NCBI RefSeq assembly: GCF_000299415.1 | Contig: NZ_AMPG01000002.1 | Coordinates: forward strand, 186,001-250,000 | DNA from: Candidatus Microthrix parvicella Bio17-1 | GTDB taxonomy: Bacteria; Actinomycetota; Acidimicrobiia; Acidimicrobiales; Microtrichaceae | Direction: 5' to 3' | Length of the DNA stretch: 64,000 bases | Shown here: positions 1 through 8,411 of the stretch, piece after piece | Layout: the number at the start of each line of letters is the position of its first letter | Numbering within the stretch: the first letter of the stretch is position 1 | Notes under the pieces: model-generated | Told to the model about the DNA's origin: nothing | What the model saw: only the letters and a program-made list of their open reading frames with translations | The model's database searches: none | Program-made: the position numbers and the translations under genes

Positions 1-162
1 CAGGTTGCGCAGATCACACGGTCCTGGGCGGGCATGACGAAGGAGGTGTTCACCAAGGCCGACAACTACGTATTGCAATTCCGTCGGCCACTCGAGGAAC
101 CCCTGCGCTCCCTCGTGATCGCCGGCGCCGTTGCCTTCGACACAGCCTTCAGGCAGAAATAG
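1..162 (+). CDS. C-terminal fragment of a phospholipid scramblase / LURP-one-related protein
   Basis: The window opens inside a reading frame that ends with TAG at 160-162, giving 53 residues. The tail has the pattern seen at the end of bacterial LURP-one/scramblase-like proteins: an arginine-tryptophan strand, 'KEVFTKADNYVLQF', then a hydrophobic helix (LVIAGAVAFD) before a short basic end. In that family this helix is the C-terminal one buried in a beta-barrel. Most of the protein lies outside the window, so the assignment rests on the tail alone. Its role in this organism cannot be told. Confidence 0.6.
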   Translation, partial: QVAQITRSWAGMTKEVFTKADNYVLQFRRPLEEPLRSLVIAGAVAFDTAFRQK

Positions 163-601
163 AGTCTCCCGCTCGTGGGTGCCGAGCGGGGCGAGCAGTG
201 ACCACGATACGCGGGCCGCACCTATATCGAGTGCCACGGTCGTCCGGGTCCTGAGCAACAACGATGATGCTGTCATTTGGTGGGCGCCGGTGGCGACGGC
301 TCCCTCGTCGGGCTCATCACCCGAAGGTGGCAGGTTCGAATCCTGCCCCCGCCACCAACGAGGAGGCCCGGATTCCAAGGAATTCTGGGCCAAGCGGTCA
401 GGTGCGCCAATCCGGCGACCGACCGAAACCGCCGCTGTGTCAAACAGCTGTCAAACTCCAGCAATTGCTGCGAGTCGCCCGCGAACATCCCGACCGGTAG
501 GCCGTAGGCAACACCGTGACCAGGCGCCATATACCGGTCACCTAGCAACGGGGCGGATGGGTTCAGGCCGAAACTGGACCGATACGAGAGGTAAGCGTAA
601 C
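163..601. other. Intergenic stretch with att site and candidate integrase arm sites
   Basis: No gene is supported here. The stretch holds the tRNA-Met 3'-half repeat described separately and, at 438-445 and 449-456, two direct copies of TGTCAAAC with an 11-bp period. Tandem short repeats within 100 bp of an att core are typical of tyrosine-integrase arm-binding sites, but that role is inferred. A reading frame on the plus strand through the repeat is not convincing as a gene. Confidence 0.5.
306..357 (+). repeat. tRNA-Met 3'-half duplicate, attachment-site copy 1
   Basis: The 52 bases contain the anticodon stem-loop with CAT, the variable loop, a complete T-arm, the acceptor 3' strand and CCA. 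The matching 5' half is missing: upstream bases form neither a D-arm nor an acceptor strand pairing with CCCCGCC. The last 48 bases match the copy at 13005-13056 with three substitutions, one in the anticodon loop next to CAT. This is best read as the 3' remnant left when an element integrates into a tRNA-Met gene. The intact tRNA is not in the window. Confidence 0.8.
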
Positions 602-2497
602 CTATTTACTGAGTTCGCTTGGGCTCGGCATATTCGCAGGAATCACCACCGTTATCACATATTTGGGTCGCCCCGACTCGTCGATTGACGGTATCGAGAC
701 AGTCCAGGATTGTGAAGCGATGTCGTTGTAGCGCGCCGAGTCCTCGGTGGTGTCTAGAACGATAAGAAATGCGCAGGCCGCAGTGCCGCCGGTGTACCGC
801 TCAGCCTGTCCGACGTACTTGCGGAGGGATTCCTGGTCAGCATTGGTCTTCTCGGCTTTGAACTCAAATGGAATGTGGGTGCGCCCCACCACCAGCTGTC
901 CGTCGGCCCTCCCTCCCGACATGTTGGTCCGCTCGTCAGTCCATCCACTCCCGAGAGCCGTTGTGGTCATGGCCTGTCCGATGTCATCTTGCAGATGATG
1001 TTCGAGTGGTTTCCCCACGTCTACATTCGCCAAGTCTCTGAAACCCCCGAAGGCGCGTGTCGCGTCGGTCTTGCGTCTCGCATAACTGAGGACGAAATAT
1101 GCAGACAGAGTAACGTCGGTCATCGTTTCAAGAGAGACTTGGTCGTCGCTAGAGAGTGGCTTCAGCACTTGTCCAAGTGAGGCATCGAACTCCGGCGTGC
1201 CTAACAACTTGTTGTTCTTTAGGTCCACAATGAGCCCTGCCATCGTCCCCATACCGCGATTGATGTAGTGGTCAGCGAGCTCGTCCAGAAGTTCGTCGAT
1301 AGTGGCCGGCGCCTCGTGGCCGGCCCAAGATTTTCCCAGAGACTCTTCAAACCGGTCCACTACGGCGTGAAGGTCGTCGGCAAGCGATCCGGCTGGATCC
1401 GCATCAACGATCCGTCGGGCAGCATCGATTAGAGCGTGGTTGGAGAGCAGCGTAACGTCAATCGAATTGAACCATATTTCTCCGCCAACTTCGACTGCTA
1501 GTGCAAATCGTTGAGCTTTGGTAGCGGCCTCAAGAATCTCGTAAGGCGACACTCGGTCGTGGCTGCTTCCCAACGCTTCTGCGGCCCTAGCTGCCAAGTC
1601 TGCGGCCTGAACCCACGCGACACGGGTAGAATTAGCGAGCACTGATGACGTTAATGTGTCGGAGCCGAATCGAGCGATCCGTCCAGCAGCATCCTTCAGC
1701 GCGTGGATGGTCGTCTCGAGTTCGCCGTTGTCCTCTGGACTTCGCACCAATCTAATGACATGAGTGAGGCAATGCATGAAATGTGCGTCGTCGTGCTCAT
1801 AGTCAGAATCGAGTGCCGCCGAGAAGAACGACAGCGCTTCCTCGATCGTCTGATCGACTACGCCGATGGTTGGCGCATCGGCGACACGGCTGAACGCGAG
1901 CTGGCCGAGGGCGAAGTTAGCGTCCGCCGCAAACAACGCCTCCGCCGCCATGCCCTCAAGAAACGCCTCTGCTGCGTCGGCGTAGTCTGGTCGTGTTAGG
2001 GCAATGCGTAGAACCGATCGCATGTTCACCTCACCGGCTGGCCATGTCTGGTTCTGTGGAATGAGACCCACGAGCGCCGGGGCGACTGCGGCCCACCCCA
2101 CCACCTCGGCAGTAGCGAGCGTGACCAGGAGTTCTCCCGCATATGCCGCACGGACTTGGTTGCTGCTCGCCTCCAGCGATGAAAAAAGCGCTGGGGCAAC
2201 TTGCGCGGCCTTCATTGTTGGGAGGGTGGCAATGGCCTCAACTACCTCTGAGACAACGGAATCGCCACAGGCGCGGAACGCCATTCCGAAGAACGCGAGT
2301 GCCATATCTTGTTCGGCAACCAGGTCCCAGCCGTTCGCGATGGTCAGGCAGGCCGTGCCGGCGACTTCTGAAGATGCCAGCTCGGCACCGTGGCGGAGGA
2401 GGGTCTCCTCGCCTCCGAGCTCTTCCAGGGTGGGATTTCGACCGTGAGACCGAGCCGTATTGGTCTTGGCAAGTACGTTGTCAGCGACGTCACTCAA
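602..2497 (-). CDS. 631-aa helical-repeat protein with C-terminal PD-(D/E)XK-like nuclease domain; candidate defence effector
   Basis: Residues 20-500 are almost all alpha-helical, alanine- and leucine-rich, without a recognised enzymatic motif, and could form a repeat solenoid. The C-terminal part has a restriction-endonuclease-like signature: Asp532 (RADGQLVV), a strand ending in Glu545-x-Lys547 (IPFEFKAE), then a helix with Gln564 (YVGQAERY) and a hydrophobic strand (AFLIVLD). This order fits the PD-(D/E)XK superfamily, whose members cut DNA. It is the last gene of an operon, 15 bp after the ATPase gene. Base composition is visibly lower in GC than most of the window. I infer that it is the nuclease effector of a three-gene conflict system. 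No close family is recognised. Confidence 0.6.
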   Translation of the reverse strand: MSDVADNVLAKTNTARSHGRNPTLEELGGEETLLRHGAELASSEVAGTACLTIANGWDLVAEQDMALAFFGMAFRACGDSVVSEVVEAIATLPTMKAAQVAPALFSSLEASSNQVRAAYAGELLVTLATAEVVGWAAVAPALVGLIPQNQTWPAGEVNMRSVLRIALTRPDYADAAEAFLEGMAAEALFAADANFALGQLAFSRVADAPTIGVVDQTIEEALSFFSAALDSDYEHDDAHFMHCLTHVIRLVRSPEDNGELETTIHALKDAAGRIARFGSDTLTSSVLANSTRVAWVQAADLAARAAEALGSSHDRVSPYEILEAATKAQRFALAVEVGGEIWFNSIDVTLLSNHALIDAARRIVDADPAGSLADDLHAVVDRFEESLGKSWAGHEAPATIDELLDELADHYINRGMGTMAGLIVDLKNNKLLGTPEFDASLGQVLKPLSSDDQVSLETMTDVTLSAYFVLSYARRKTDATRAFGGFRDLANVDVGKPLEHHLQDDIGQAMTTTALGSGWTDERTNMSGGRADGQLVVGRTHIPFEFKAEKTNADQESLRKYVGQAERYTGGTAACAFLIVLDTTEDSARYNDIASQSWTVSIPSIDESGRPKYVITVVIPANMPSPSELSK

Positions 2498-2512
2498 TGG
2501 GATCAGCTCGCC

Positions 2513-4387
2513 CTAGAAAATGTGTCCAGCAGCAGACGACGCTCCCACAACGGAGTCGATACCGAGCGCCTCAACTGCAATGTCGTAGCCCTTATGAGTA
2601 ACCAGGACTTGTACCCCGTGATGGCTTGCCAGTGCCTTTAGCGCACCGAGTAGTTCGCCGAGGTCGGTGTCATTCATTTCCTTATCGGCGAGCGAGTCAT
2701 ACACGATCAAGCCTGGGTGTCGACCGACATCGACGCTCAACATGGAGACAATGGTCGCAAGTCGGGCACGAGCCTTCTCGCCTTCAGAGAGATCTTTGAA
2801 GGACGTGACTACCTCGTTCGGGTACGTGACTTCGAGCCCAGCGTTGGGTAAGAGGTGCGCCTTCTCAGCATCGCGAAAGCCGAGCTGCTTCAGCAACGAA
2901 GGCAGTAGGGAGTCGATCTCTGCGAACCGCTCTACCGCTCGGTCCCGTCGAGCCGATTCGACAGCTCGTCTAATCGCCTTTAGGCGTGCTAGTTGCGCCG
3001 AGACCTCTTCAGCCTCGGCCCGGTTGCCGTAGTCCTTTGTCACGCTTGCGAGCTCACCCTCAAGGCGGGCGATTTCGACCAAGTCGGAGAGACCTCCGCT
3101 GTACAGGTCCTGGAGCGTCGATTGCGCCGTTGCCATGGCCTCGGCGTGCTCAGCCAAGTTACTCTGTGCCACCACCAACTCCTTCTGGAGCTCCACCACC
3201 GTTGACGCCAGCGCTACTACCTCCTGCTCCAACGGCCCGATTGGGTCGTCTGCTTCGACCGGAACCACTGGTTCGACGTGGGTGCATACATAGCAGTGAT
3301 CCTCCGCAGATTCCTCTGATCTTTTCACTGGCGTCGCGCACCTTGGGCAGCGCGACGGTTCGAGAGCGAAGAGCACGCGGCCTGCAGCGGCCTCGCGTTT
3401 CAGGAGTTGCAGTTCGCCAGCGGCCGCGTTGTGGTCCTCCCTGACGCTGGCGAATAGAAGCGTTGCCTCCTCGAGCTGTTGGCTGCTCTTTCGCCATCGA
3501 TCGGTCGTTCCTTTCACTGCCCCAGAGGTTGCAATGGGATCCGGAGTTGCAGCAGCTTGGTCCCGCAGATTCCGAAGTTCGAGTTCGATCTGGGCTGCAC
3601 GTTCGGCCCTTAAGTCCACGCCTGGGTCGATTGCGAGCAGCTTTGCAGTGGCTTCGGTCCTGCTTATGGCTTGGCCCAAGGCATACGATGCTTCGGCAAA
3701 CGGTACCGCTACGAACATGTTCAGTAGCCGCGTCGGTAAGTTCGCAAAGGTGGTTTCTCCGAGCAGGAGGTCCTCTTTGGCATCAGAAATCCATATAGTG
3801 CCAAGGTACGCATTCCATCCGTGTGTGACCTCGGTCCCGCCAGGCTTATTGTTGGAGAAGCTCGGAATATCGGGAAGTTCGAGTCGGGTGGAAAAGAACT
3901 GCCCCATTGTCTCGACGAACTCGGCTTGATTCGAAAATTGGCTGACTGCTGCCTCTGGTGGCACGCCGATAGTCAGCTGCCCAGTGCTTTTTCGAGGGTC
4001 AAACTCAATGGCGAACGGCAACTTGTCGACGGTCCCTTGGACAGTGATTGCCTCGAGCCATTTTCGGACGTTCTGTGATACGTCGCTGTCGGGCTCGCCT
4101 CGCAACGCCCACTTCGCGATCGCGATGACGGATGTCTTCCCGGTCAGGTTCTTGTCGCTTGCAATGGAGGTGCATCCGTCTGAAAAGGAGTGGTCGAAAT
4201 TGAAAGGCCCAGACTCGTCGGCGCTCTGCTTCGTTCCCGAAAAGCGGATCCTCCTAAGTCGGAGTGGATGTCGGCTCACCTTGTTCTCGGATACAAGATC
4301 TACGTTAAAAGGCTCCAGAAACTTCGAAATCTCGCCGGGTGTCATCGCCACTTCCCTGGCAATTTGCTCGAGTGGCGTCATATCCAT
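2513..4387 (-). CDS. SMC/Rad50-like ABC ATPase with four-cysteine zinc-ribbon insert; candidate defence ATPase
   Basis: The 624 residues begin with a short helix-turn-helix-like segment (about 1-40). A P-loop with the pattern NxxGKTS follows (80-86). Two coiled-coil stretches (about 255-345 and 385-495) flank a CxxC...CxxC insert (Cys347, 350, 365, 368). Then come an ABC signature LSEGE (533-537), a Walker B strand ending at Asp564 and an H-loop His598. The head/coiled-coil/head plan is that of SMC/Rad50 proteins and of ABC-three-component and Lamassu ATPases. The residue after the Walker B Asp is Ser565 where a catalytic Glu is usual. Its start overlaps the end of the 233-aa gene by 10 bp, so the two are probably translated together. 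Confidence 0.75.
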   Translation of the reverse strand: MDMTPLEQIAREVAMTPGEISKFLEPFNVDLVSENKVSRHPLRLRRIRFSGTKQSADESGPFNFDHSFSDGCTSIASDKNLTGKTSVIAIAKWALRGEPDSDVSQNVRKWLEAITVQGTVDKLPFAIEFDPRKSTGQLTIGVPPEAAVSQFSNQAEFVETMGQFFSTRLELPDIPSFSNNKPGGTEVTHGWNAYLGTIWISDAKEDLLLGETTFANLPTRLLNMFVAVPFAEASYALGQAISRTEATAKLLAIDPGVDLRAERAAQIELELRNLRDQAAATPDPIATSGAVKGTTDRWRKSSQQLEEATLLFASVREDHNAAAGELQLLKREAAAGRVLFALEPSRCPRCATPVKRSEESAEDHCYVCTHVEPVVPVEADDPIGPLEQEVVALASTVVELQKELVVAQSNLAEHAEAMATAQSTLQDLYSGGLSDLVEIARLEGELASVTKDYGNRAEAEEVSAQLARLKAIRRAVESARRDRAVERFAEIDSLLPSLLKQLGFRDAEKAHLLPNAGLEVTYPNEVVTSFKDLSEGEKARARLATIVSMLSVDVGRHPGLIVYDSLADKEMNDTDLGELLGALKALASHHGVQVLVTHKGYDIAVEALGIDSVVGASSAAGHIF

Positions 4388-5079
4388 TCCTCGCGGACCT
4401 TCTTCGCTCTGAGTCGCACATCCTCTAAACGCGACGGGATGGTGGACCCCTGAGTCGTGTTGGCGTACTCCTCAACAGCGTATTGCTTCACCTTCAGCTG
4501 GGTCCCTGGGGCGCTGGGGTCGATGAGGGCGGCCAGCTCCGCCCGCGTTCGGATGGCGTCGAACTCGCCGACACCTGCGAGCTCGGAGTTGATGAAGGCC
4601 TCGCCCGTCTGCGTCAGGCAGTAGCGATGCTGCGCGACCCCGTTAGCCGAGAACTTCGGAAGGTACTCAATGAGTCGGTTGCTGACCAGGATCGCGATTG
4701 CATCCGTCATCCACCAGTAGGCGCCGTTCTTCCACCGAACCATTGGCAGCCAGTCGAAGTCGATGGTTGGGTCGTCGAGCAATCGCTCCGCCTGCTCGAG
4801 GTGCTCGACCTCGCCGTTTGCAATTGCCATGTCGATGAGCTCATCAGCAAGATAGTCCGGATATCGAACCCAAAAGTCCCGCGCGAGGAAGGCGATCTGG
4901 GAGTCGATAACCTTCGTCGCGTTCTCAGGGTCTGATTCTGTAGCGGCGTGGCCGACTTCACTAAGGATCAGTAGCAGACGTACTGCGTCAGCCTGGCAGA
5001 ACCGAGATCGTCGCTCGGCCGCCCTCACGAAGAAATCCCGGATCGGAAGACTCGGGCGGCTGATTTGAGCACTCCTCAA
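4378..5079 (-). CDS. 233-aa protein, first gene of the candidate ABC-three-component operon
   Basis: No family is recognised. The protein is mostly helical at the N-terminus (residues 1-90) and contains an aromatic-rich centre (WLPMVRWKNGAYWW) followed by a helix-strand segment that resembles a winged-helix (residues about 125-165, 'YCLTQTGEAFI'). The start is TTG at 5079, because an in-frame stop lies directly upstream and the next good start is far inside. An N-terminal extension in another frame cannot be excluded. It overlaps the ATPase gene by 10 bp. By position and size it matches the small middle component of ABC-three-component or Lamassu systems, which bridges the ATPase and the effector; this is inference from context. 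Confidence 0.55.
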   Translation of the reverse strand: MRSAQISRPSLPIRDFFVRAAERRSRFCQADAVRLLLILSEVGHAATESDPENATKVIDSQIAFLARDFWVRYPDYLADELIDMAIANGEVEHLEQAERLLDDPTIDFDWLPMVRWKNGAYWWMTDAIAILVSNRLIEYLPKFSANGVAQHRYCLTQTGEAFINSELAGVGEFDAIRTRAELAALIDPSAPGTQLKVKQYAVEEYANTTQGSTIPSRLEDVRLRAKKVREEWI

Positions 5080-5238
5080 TCATAGCGCGGGCCTCTCGAC
5101 TGCTTCGCCAAATTGCGTCGGCGAGGCGAAGAGGGTCGGGATAGCGAATACGGTCGAAGACTAGACCGTCAAGCCCTCTCGGAACGCCTTGATGGCTGAT
5201 TTTTGGGTTCCCGATGGCATTCCTGGTGAAGGCGCCCG

Positions 5239-6414
5239 TTAGTTGCTGCTTGCAACCAGATCCGCAATTGCTCGCGCCGCGTCTGCCTGCATGCCGGGGA
5301 TCACGTGGGCGTATTGCTTGAGCGTGAACGCTGGGCTTTCGTGGCCGAGGCGTTCGCTGATCACCTTCGGTGGAACACCAGCTCGCAACGCAATCGTGGC
5401 GTGGGTGTGGCGGAGGCAATGGAGGTGAATCCGAGGAAGGTCGCTCTTGTCGACAAGCCGTTCGAACGCTTGCGAAAGGGTCTGCGGGTGGATCGGCTCA
5501 CCGTTCTCCTTGCAGAAGAGGAGGTCTCCATCCCGGTAGCCGTCTCCCCATTCCTCCTGTTCGGCGAGTTGGCGCTGGCGGTGAAGCCGGATCTGCTCGA
5601 CTGTGGCCGGATCGAGGTCGATGACCCTGGCCAGGTGGTTCTTTGGTGTCGACACGATGAGTTTGTAAGCGACCGAGACGAGCGCTTGCCGAACATGGAT
5701 TCGGCTGCTGTTGAGATCCAGGTCGGCCCAACGGAGGCCAAGAACCTCGCCTCGACGCATCCCAGTCATCGCAGAGACGTTCCAAGCGGCCTCGAGCCGA
5801 TGCCTGGCAACGAGGTCGAGGAACGAGCGCAGTTGCTCTGGAGCCCAGAACAGGAGCTCCTTTGGAGCAGCCGATCGAGGTCGGGGCGGCTTGGCTCGCC
5901 CAGCAGCATTTGCTGCAATCAGGCCACCGTCGACCGCGTCAGCAAGCGCCTTGTGCACCATGGTGTGGATGTAGTGCACCGTCTTGGGGCTGAGCCCGCC
6001 GGGCCCGTTGCGCCGGCCGTGCTCAAGAAGGTCGACGTACAGCGTGTTGAGCTGGCCGGGTCCGATGTCGACCAGGCTGCGTCCACCCAGGGCGGGGAGC
6101 ACGTGAAGGTGGATGTTGCGTTGGTACGAGTCGAAGGTGCTCGGCTTGACCTGCGTTCTGACGGTCGGGAGCCACTTGTCCTCGACCCACTCACGGAGGG
6201 TCAGCTTCGTGGGTTCGGTGTAGGTGCCTGCGTGGAGGTCACCGACGATCTTCGTGCGGGCGACCTCGGCTTCTTTGCGGGTCCGGTAGCCGCCGTGCCA
6301 TTTCTGGCGGCGTTTAGCGTTGGCGTCTCGTCCAAGTTCGACGACGACGTACCAGTTGACGGTCTCTTTACCCGCCTTGGTCTTGTGGGTGCGCTTGCGG
6401 ATGTGTCCCTGCAT
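5239..6414 (-). CDS. int: Tyrosine integrase of island 1
   Basis: This 391-residue protein has the layout of tRNA-targeting phage/ICE integrases: an N-terminal arm-binding domain rich in basic residues (1-65), a SAM-like core-binding domain (about 70-165) and a catalytic domain. Catalytic residues are present: Arg220 (TGMRRGE), His332-x-x-Arg335 (HCLRH), His358 (LGHES) and Tyr368. It lies upstream of, and on the same strand as, the three-gene operon. Once the IS21 insertion is removed, its start would lie only about 280 bp from the att copy at 13005. It is therefore the likely integrase of the island bounded by att copies 1 and 2, and appears intact. Confidence 0.92.
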   Translation of the reverse strand: MQGHIRKRTHKTKAGKETVNWYVVVELGRDANAKRRQKWHGGYRTRKEAEVARTKIVGDLHAGTYTEPTKLTLREWVEDKWLPTVRTQVKPSTFDSYQRNIHLHVLPALGGRSLVDIGPGQLNTLYVDLLEHGRRNGPGGLSPKTVHYIHTMVHKALADAVDGGLIAANAAGRAKPPRPRSAAPKELLFWAPEQLRSFLDLVARHRLEAAWNVSAMTGMRRGEVLGLRWADLDLNSSRIHVRQALVSVAYKLIVSTPKNHLARVIDLDPATVEQIRLHRQRQLAEQEEWGDGYRDGDLLFCKENGEPIHPQTLSQAFERLVDKSDLPRIHLHCLRHTHATIALRAGVPPKVISERLGHESPAFTLKQYAHVIPGMQADAARAIADLVASSN

Positions 6415-6448
6415 GACGCCCGCTCACGTGCTCGGCGCTGAGACGCCG

Positions 6449-6533
6449 TGTCAACGGACATGAGATGCTCCCCGTAGGTGGCCGGTAGGGGTTCCCCGGG
6501 GGCGGTCATGGGTTGTCCCCGGGTGTGGCCACG
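6449..6533 (+). repeat. Left terminal repeat region of the IS21 element
   Basis: Shares six blocks in the same order with the complement of 12673-12757, including GTAGGTGGCC and TTGTCCCCGGG. These are the expected multiple IstA binding sites at an IS21 end. Confidence 0.75.
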
Positions 6534-7014
6534 GGTTTGGCCCGTTGGTGGCCGGTATCCGTTTGTTGGTGTTCCTCCTGGGCTTGGATCGATGGCGCTG
6601 ACCTATCGATGCCGAGCACCAGGAGGAACACGCTCATGTTGTCAAAGGAGAAGATCATGGAGGTCCTTGAGGCCTATGACCTGACTGGTTCATACCGGTC
6701 AGCTGGGCAGTTGTGTGGTGTGGATCACCACACGGTGCGCCGTTATGTGAAAGCGAGAGAGGCCGGGTTGGACGTGACGGTTCCGGCGGTTCAGGCCCGG
6801 GAATCGGTGGCGGATCCGTTCATCGATCGTGTTGAGGGGTGGGTGGACCGCTCGAAGGGCAAGATCCGGGGCAATGTGGTTCATGACAAGTTGGTGGCGT
6901 TGGGTTACGAGGGTTCGGAGCGGACAACCCGGCGGGTTGTGAAGCGTGTGAAGGCGGCCTGGCGCCACGAAAACCATCGGTCGTATCGGCCGTGGCTCCC
7001 GGAGCCGGGGTTGT

Positions 7015-7044
7015 GGTTCCTATGTGGAGTTCCACATAGGAACC
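7015..7044. repeat. Perfect 30-bp palindrome at the left end of the RIT element
   Basis: Fourteen bases (GGTTCCTATGTGGA) are followed by GT and then their exact complement. The outer six bases belong to istA or the core. The inner 18 bp (7021-7038) have no copy at the right end. TATGTGG/CCACATA also recurs inside the inverted repeats, and probably marks recombinase binding. Confidence 0.8.
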
Positions 7045-7130
7045 AATATGTGGCCCCCGCGGTTATGTGGAGCGGGCCGTCTGGGTTGCTGGCGGGTGGC
7101 GGTGAACGGCTTGAGGGAGTCCACATAGTC
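7039..7130 (+). repeat. Left 92-bp inverted repeat of the RIT element
   Basis: Identical to the complement of 10331-10422. It contains three TATGTGG-type motifs in both orientations (near 7048, 7064 and 7121), presumably binding sites for the three recombinases. Confidence 0.9.
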
Positions 7131-7199
7131 GCGGTCTGACTGCGGTGGCTCGGCGGGTCGGGGGAGTCTTTCTCGGTTGGTTCCCGAGAGGAGACGAAG

Positions 7200-8411
7200 A
7201 TGGCCAAGAGACGATCGATTCCGGTGAGCGGTCCGCTTGCCGAACACGAGAACGGATATCGGGCCTGGCTGGTTGAGCTGGGCTACAAGCCAAAGTCGAT
7301 GGGGGTGCTGGTTGGGTTGGTGGGGCGACTCAGCATCTGGATGGACCACCGCGGTCTTGATGTCGGGGATCTGTGCGGGGCGGTCGTCGAGGAGTTCCTC
7401 ACCGATCTCAGGGCCGGTGGCGGTTGGTTCCAGCCGACGGTGGCGACCCTTGGGTCGTTCCTCGACTATTTGCGGGACGCCGGTGCTGTCGGGTTCGAGG
7501 TGCCACCGGTTCCGGTGACGGCGTCCGAGGAGACCATCAAGGCGTTCGGCCACTTCCTGGAGTTCGAACGCGGTCTGACCCCGGGCGCGATCCGCACCTA
7601 CGTGTGGGTGTCGACCGCGTTCTTGTCTTGGCTCCAGGACCGGGGTCGCTGTGAGCTGGCCGGGTTGACCGCCGGCGATGTTGTCGCGTTTGCCACGGAG
7701 GTGTGTCCGACCTACAGCGTTGGGCGGGCGAAGTTGACCATGACCGGTCTGCGGTCGTTCTTGGGGTTCGCTCACGTCGCGGGTTTGGTGCCGGTGGGTT
7801 TGGCCGGTGCGGTGCCGTCTGCGGCGGGATTGACCGGCACCGCGCTGCCCAAGGGCCTGTCACCGGAGGAGGTGCAACGTTTGTTGGGCAGTTGCGATCG
7901 CCGTCGAAGCAGGGGACGACGGGACCACGCGATTTTGGTGTTGTTGGTCCGGCTCGGTCTGCGAGCCGGAGAGGTCGCCGCTTTGACCCTTGATGATCTT
8001 GGGTGGCGGGCCGGTGAGATCCTCATCGGGGGCAAGGGCGGCCATGTGGAACGTCTGCCGTTACCCTCCGATGTCGGCGACGCGGTGGCCGGCTACCTGA
8101 AGCGGGGTCGCCCACAGAGCGCCCAGCGGGCTGTGTTTCTGAGGGCACACGCTCCCATCCGCGGGCTCCAACCGAGCGGGGTCGCCCAGGTGGTCCGTGA
8201 CGCGTGCATCCGCGCCGGTATCGAACCGGTCGGTCCGCACCGGCTCCGCCACACCGCAGCAACCGAGTTGCTGCGGGCCGGTGCGAGCTTGCCCGAGGTT
8301 GCCCAGGTTCTGCGCCACCACAGCATTTCGACCACTGCGATCTACGCCAAGGTCGACCATTTGGCTCTGCGGGAACTGGCCCTGCCCTGGCCCTCGAAGG
8401 TGGTGGCGTGA
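7200..8411 (+). CDS. RIT tyrosine recombinase A
   Basis: This 403-aa protein is the first of the trio. An N-terminal SAM-like core-binding domain (about 10-210) precedes a catalytic domain with Arg (LGLRAGEV), the beta-hairpin Lys region (GGKGGHVERLPL), His-x-x-Arg (HRLRH), a second His (LRHHS, where LGH is usual) and a Tyr in TTAIYAKVD. A purine-rich GAGAGGAGA precedes the ATG. Its stop overlaps the start of the second gene by one base. RIT recombinases act together, but the division of labour among the three is not established. Confidence 0.88.
   Translation: MAKRRSIPVSGPLAEHENGYRAWLVELGYKPKSMGVLVGLVGRLSIWMDHRGLDVGDLCGAVVEEFLTDLRAGGGWFQPTVATLGSFLDYLRDAGAVGFEVPPVPVTASEETIKAFGHFLEFERGLTPGAIRTYVWVSTAFLSWLQDRGRCELAGLTAGDVVAFATEVCPTYSVGRAKLTMTGLRSFLGFAHVAGLVPVGLAGAVPSAAGLTGTALPKGLSPEEVQRLLGSCDRRRSRGRRDHAILVLLVRLGLRAGEVAALTLDDLGWRAGEILIGGKGGHVERLPLPSDVGDAVAGYLKRGRPQSAQRAVFLRAHAPIRGLQPSGVAQVVRDACIRAGIEPVGPHRLRHTAATELLRAGASLPEVAQVLRHHSISTTAIYAKVDHLALRELALPWPSKVVA

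Noticed and set aside
280-357. Complete tRNA-Met gene
   Set aside because: Only the anticodon arm, T-arm and acceptor 3' strand are present. The upstream bases give no D-arm and no acceptor partner for CCCCGCC.
4988-5419. 143-aa frame bridging the integrase and the 233-aa gene
   Set aside because: It overlaps both genes in another frame and has no domain. It only shows that the 233-aa gene might have a shifted N-terminus.
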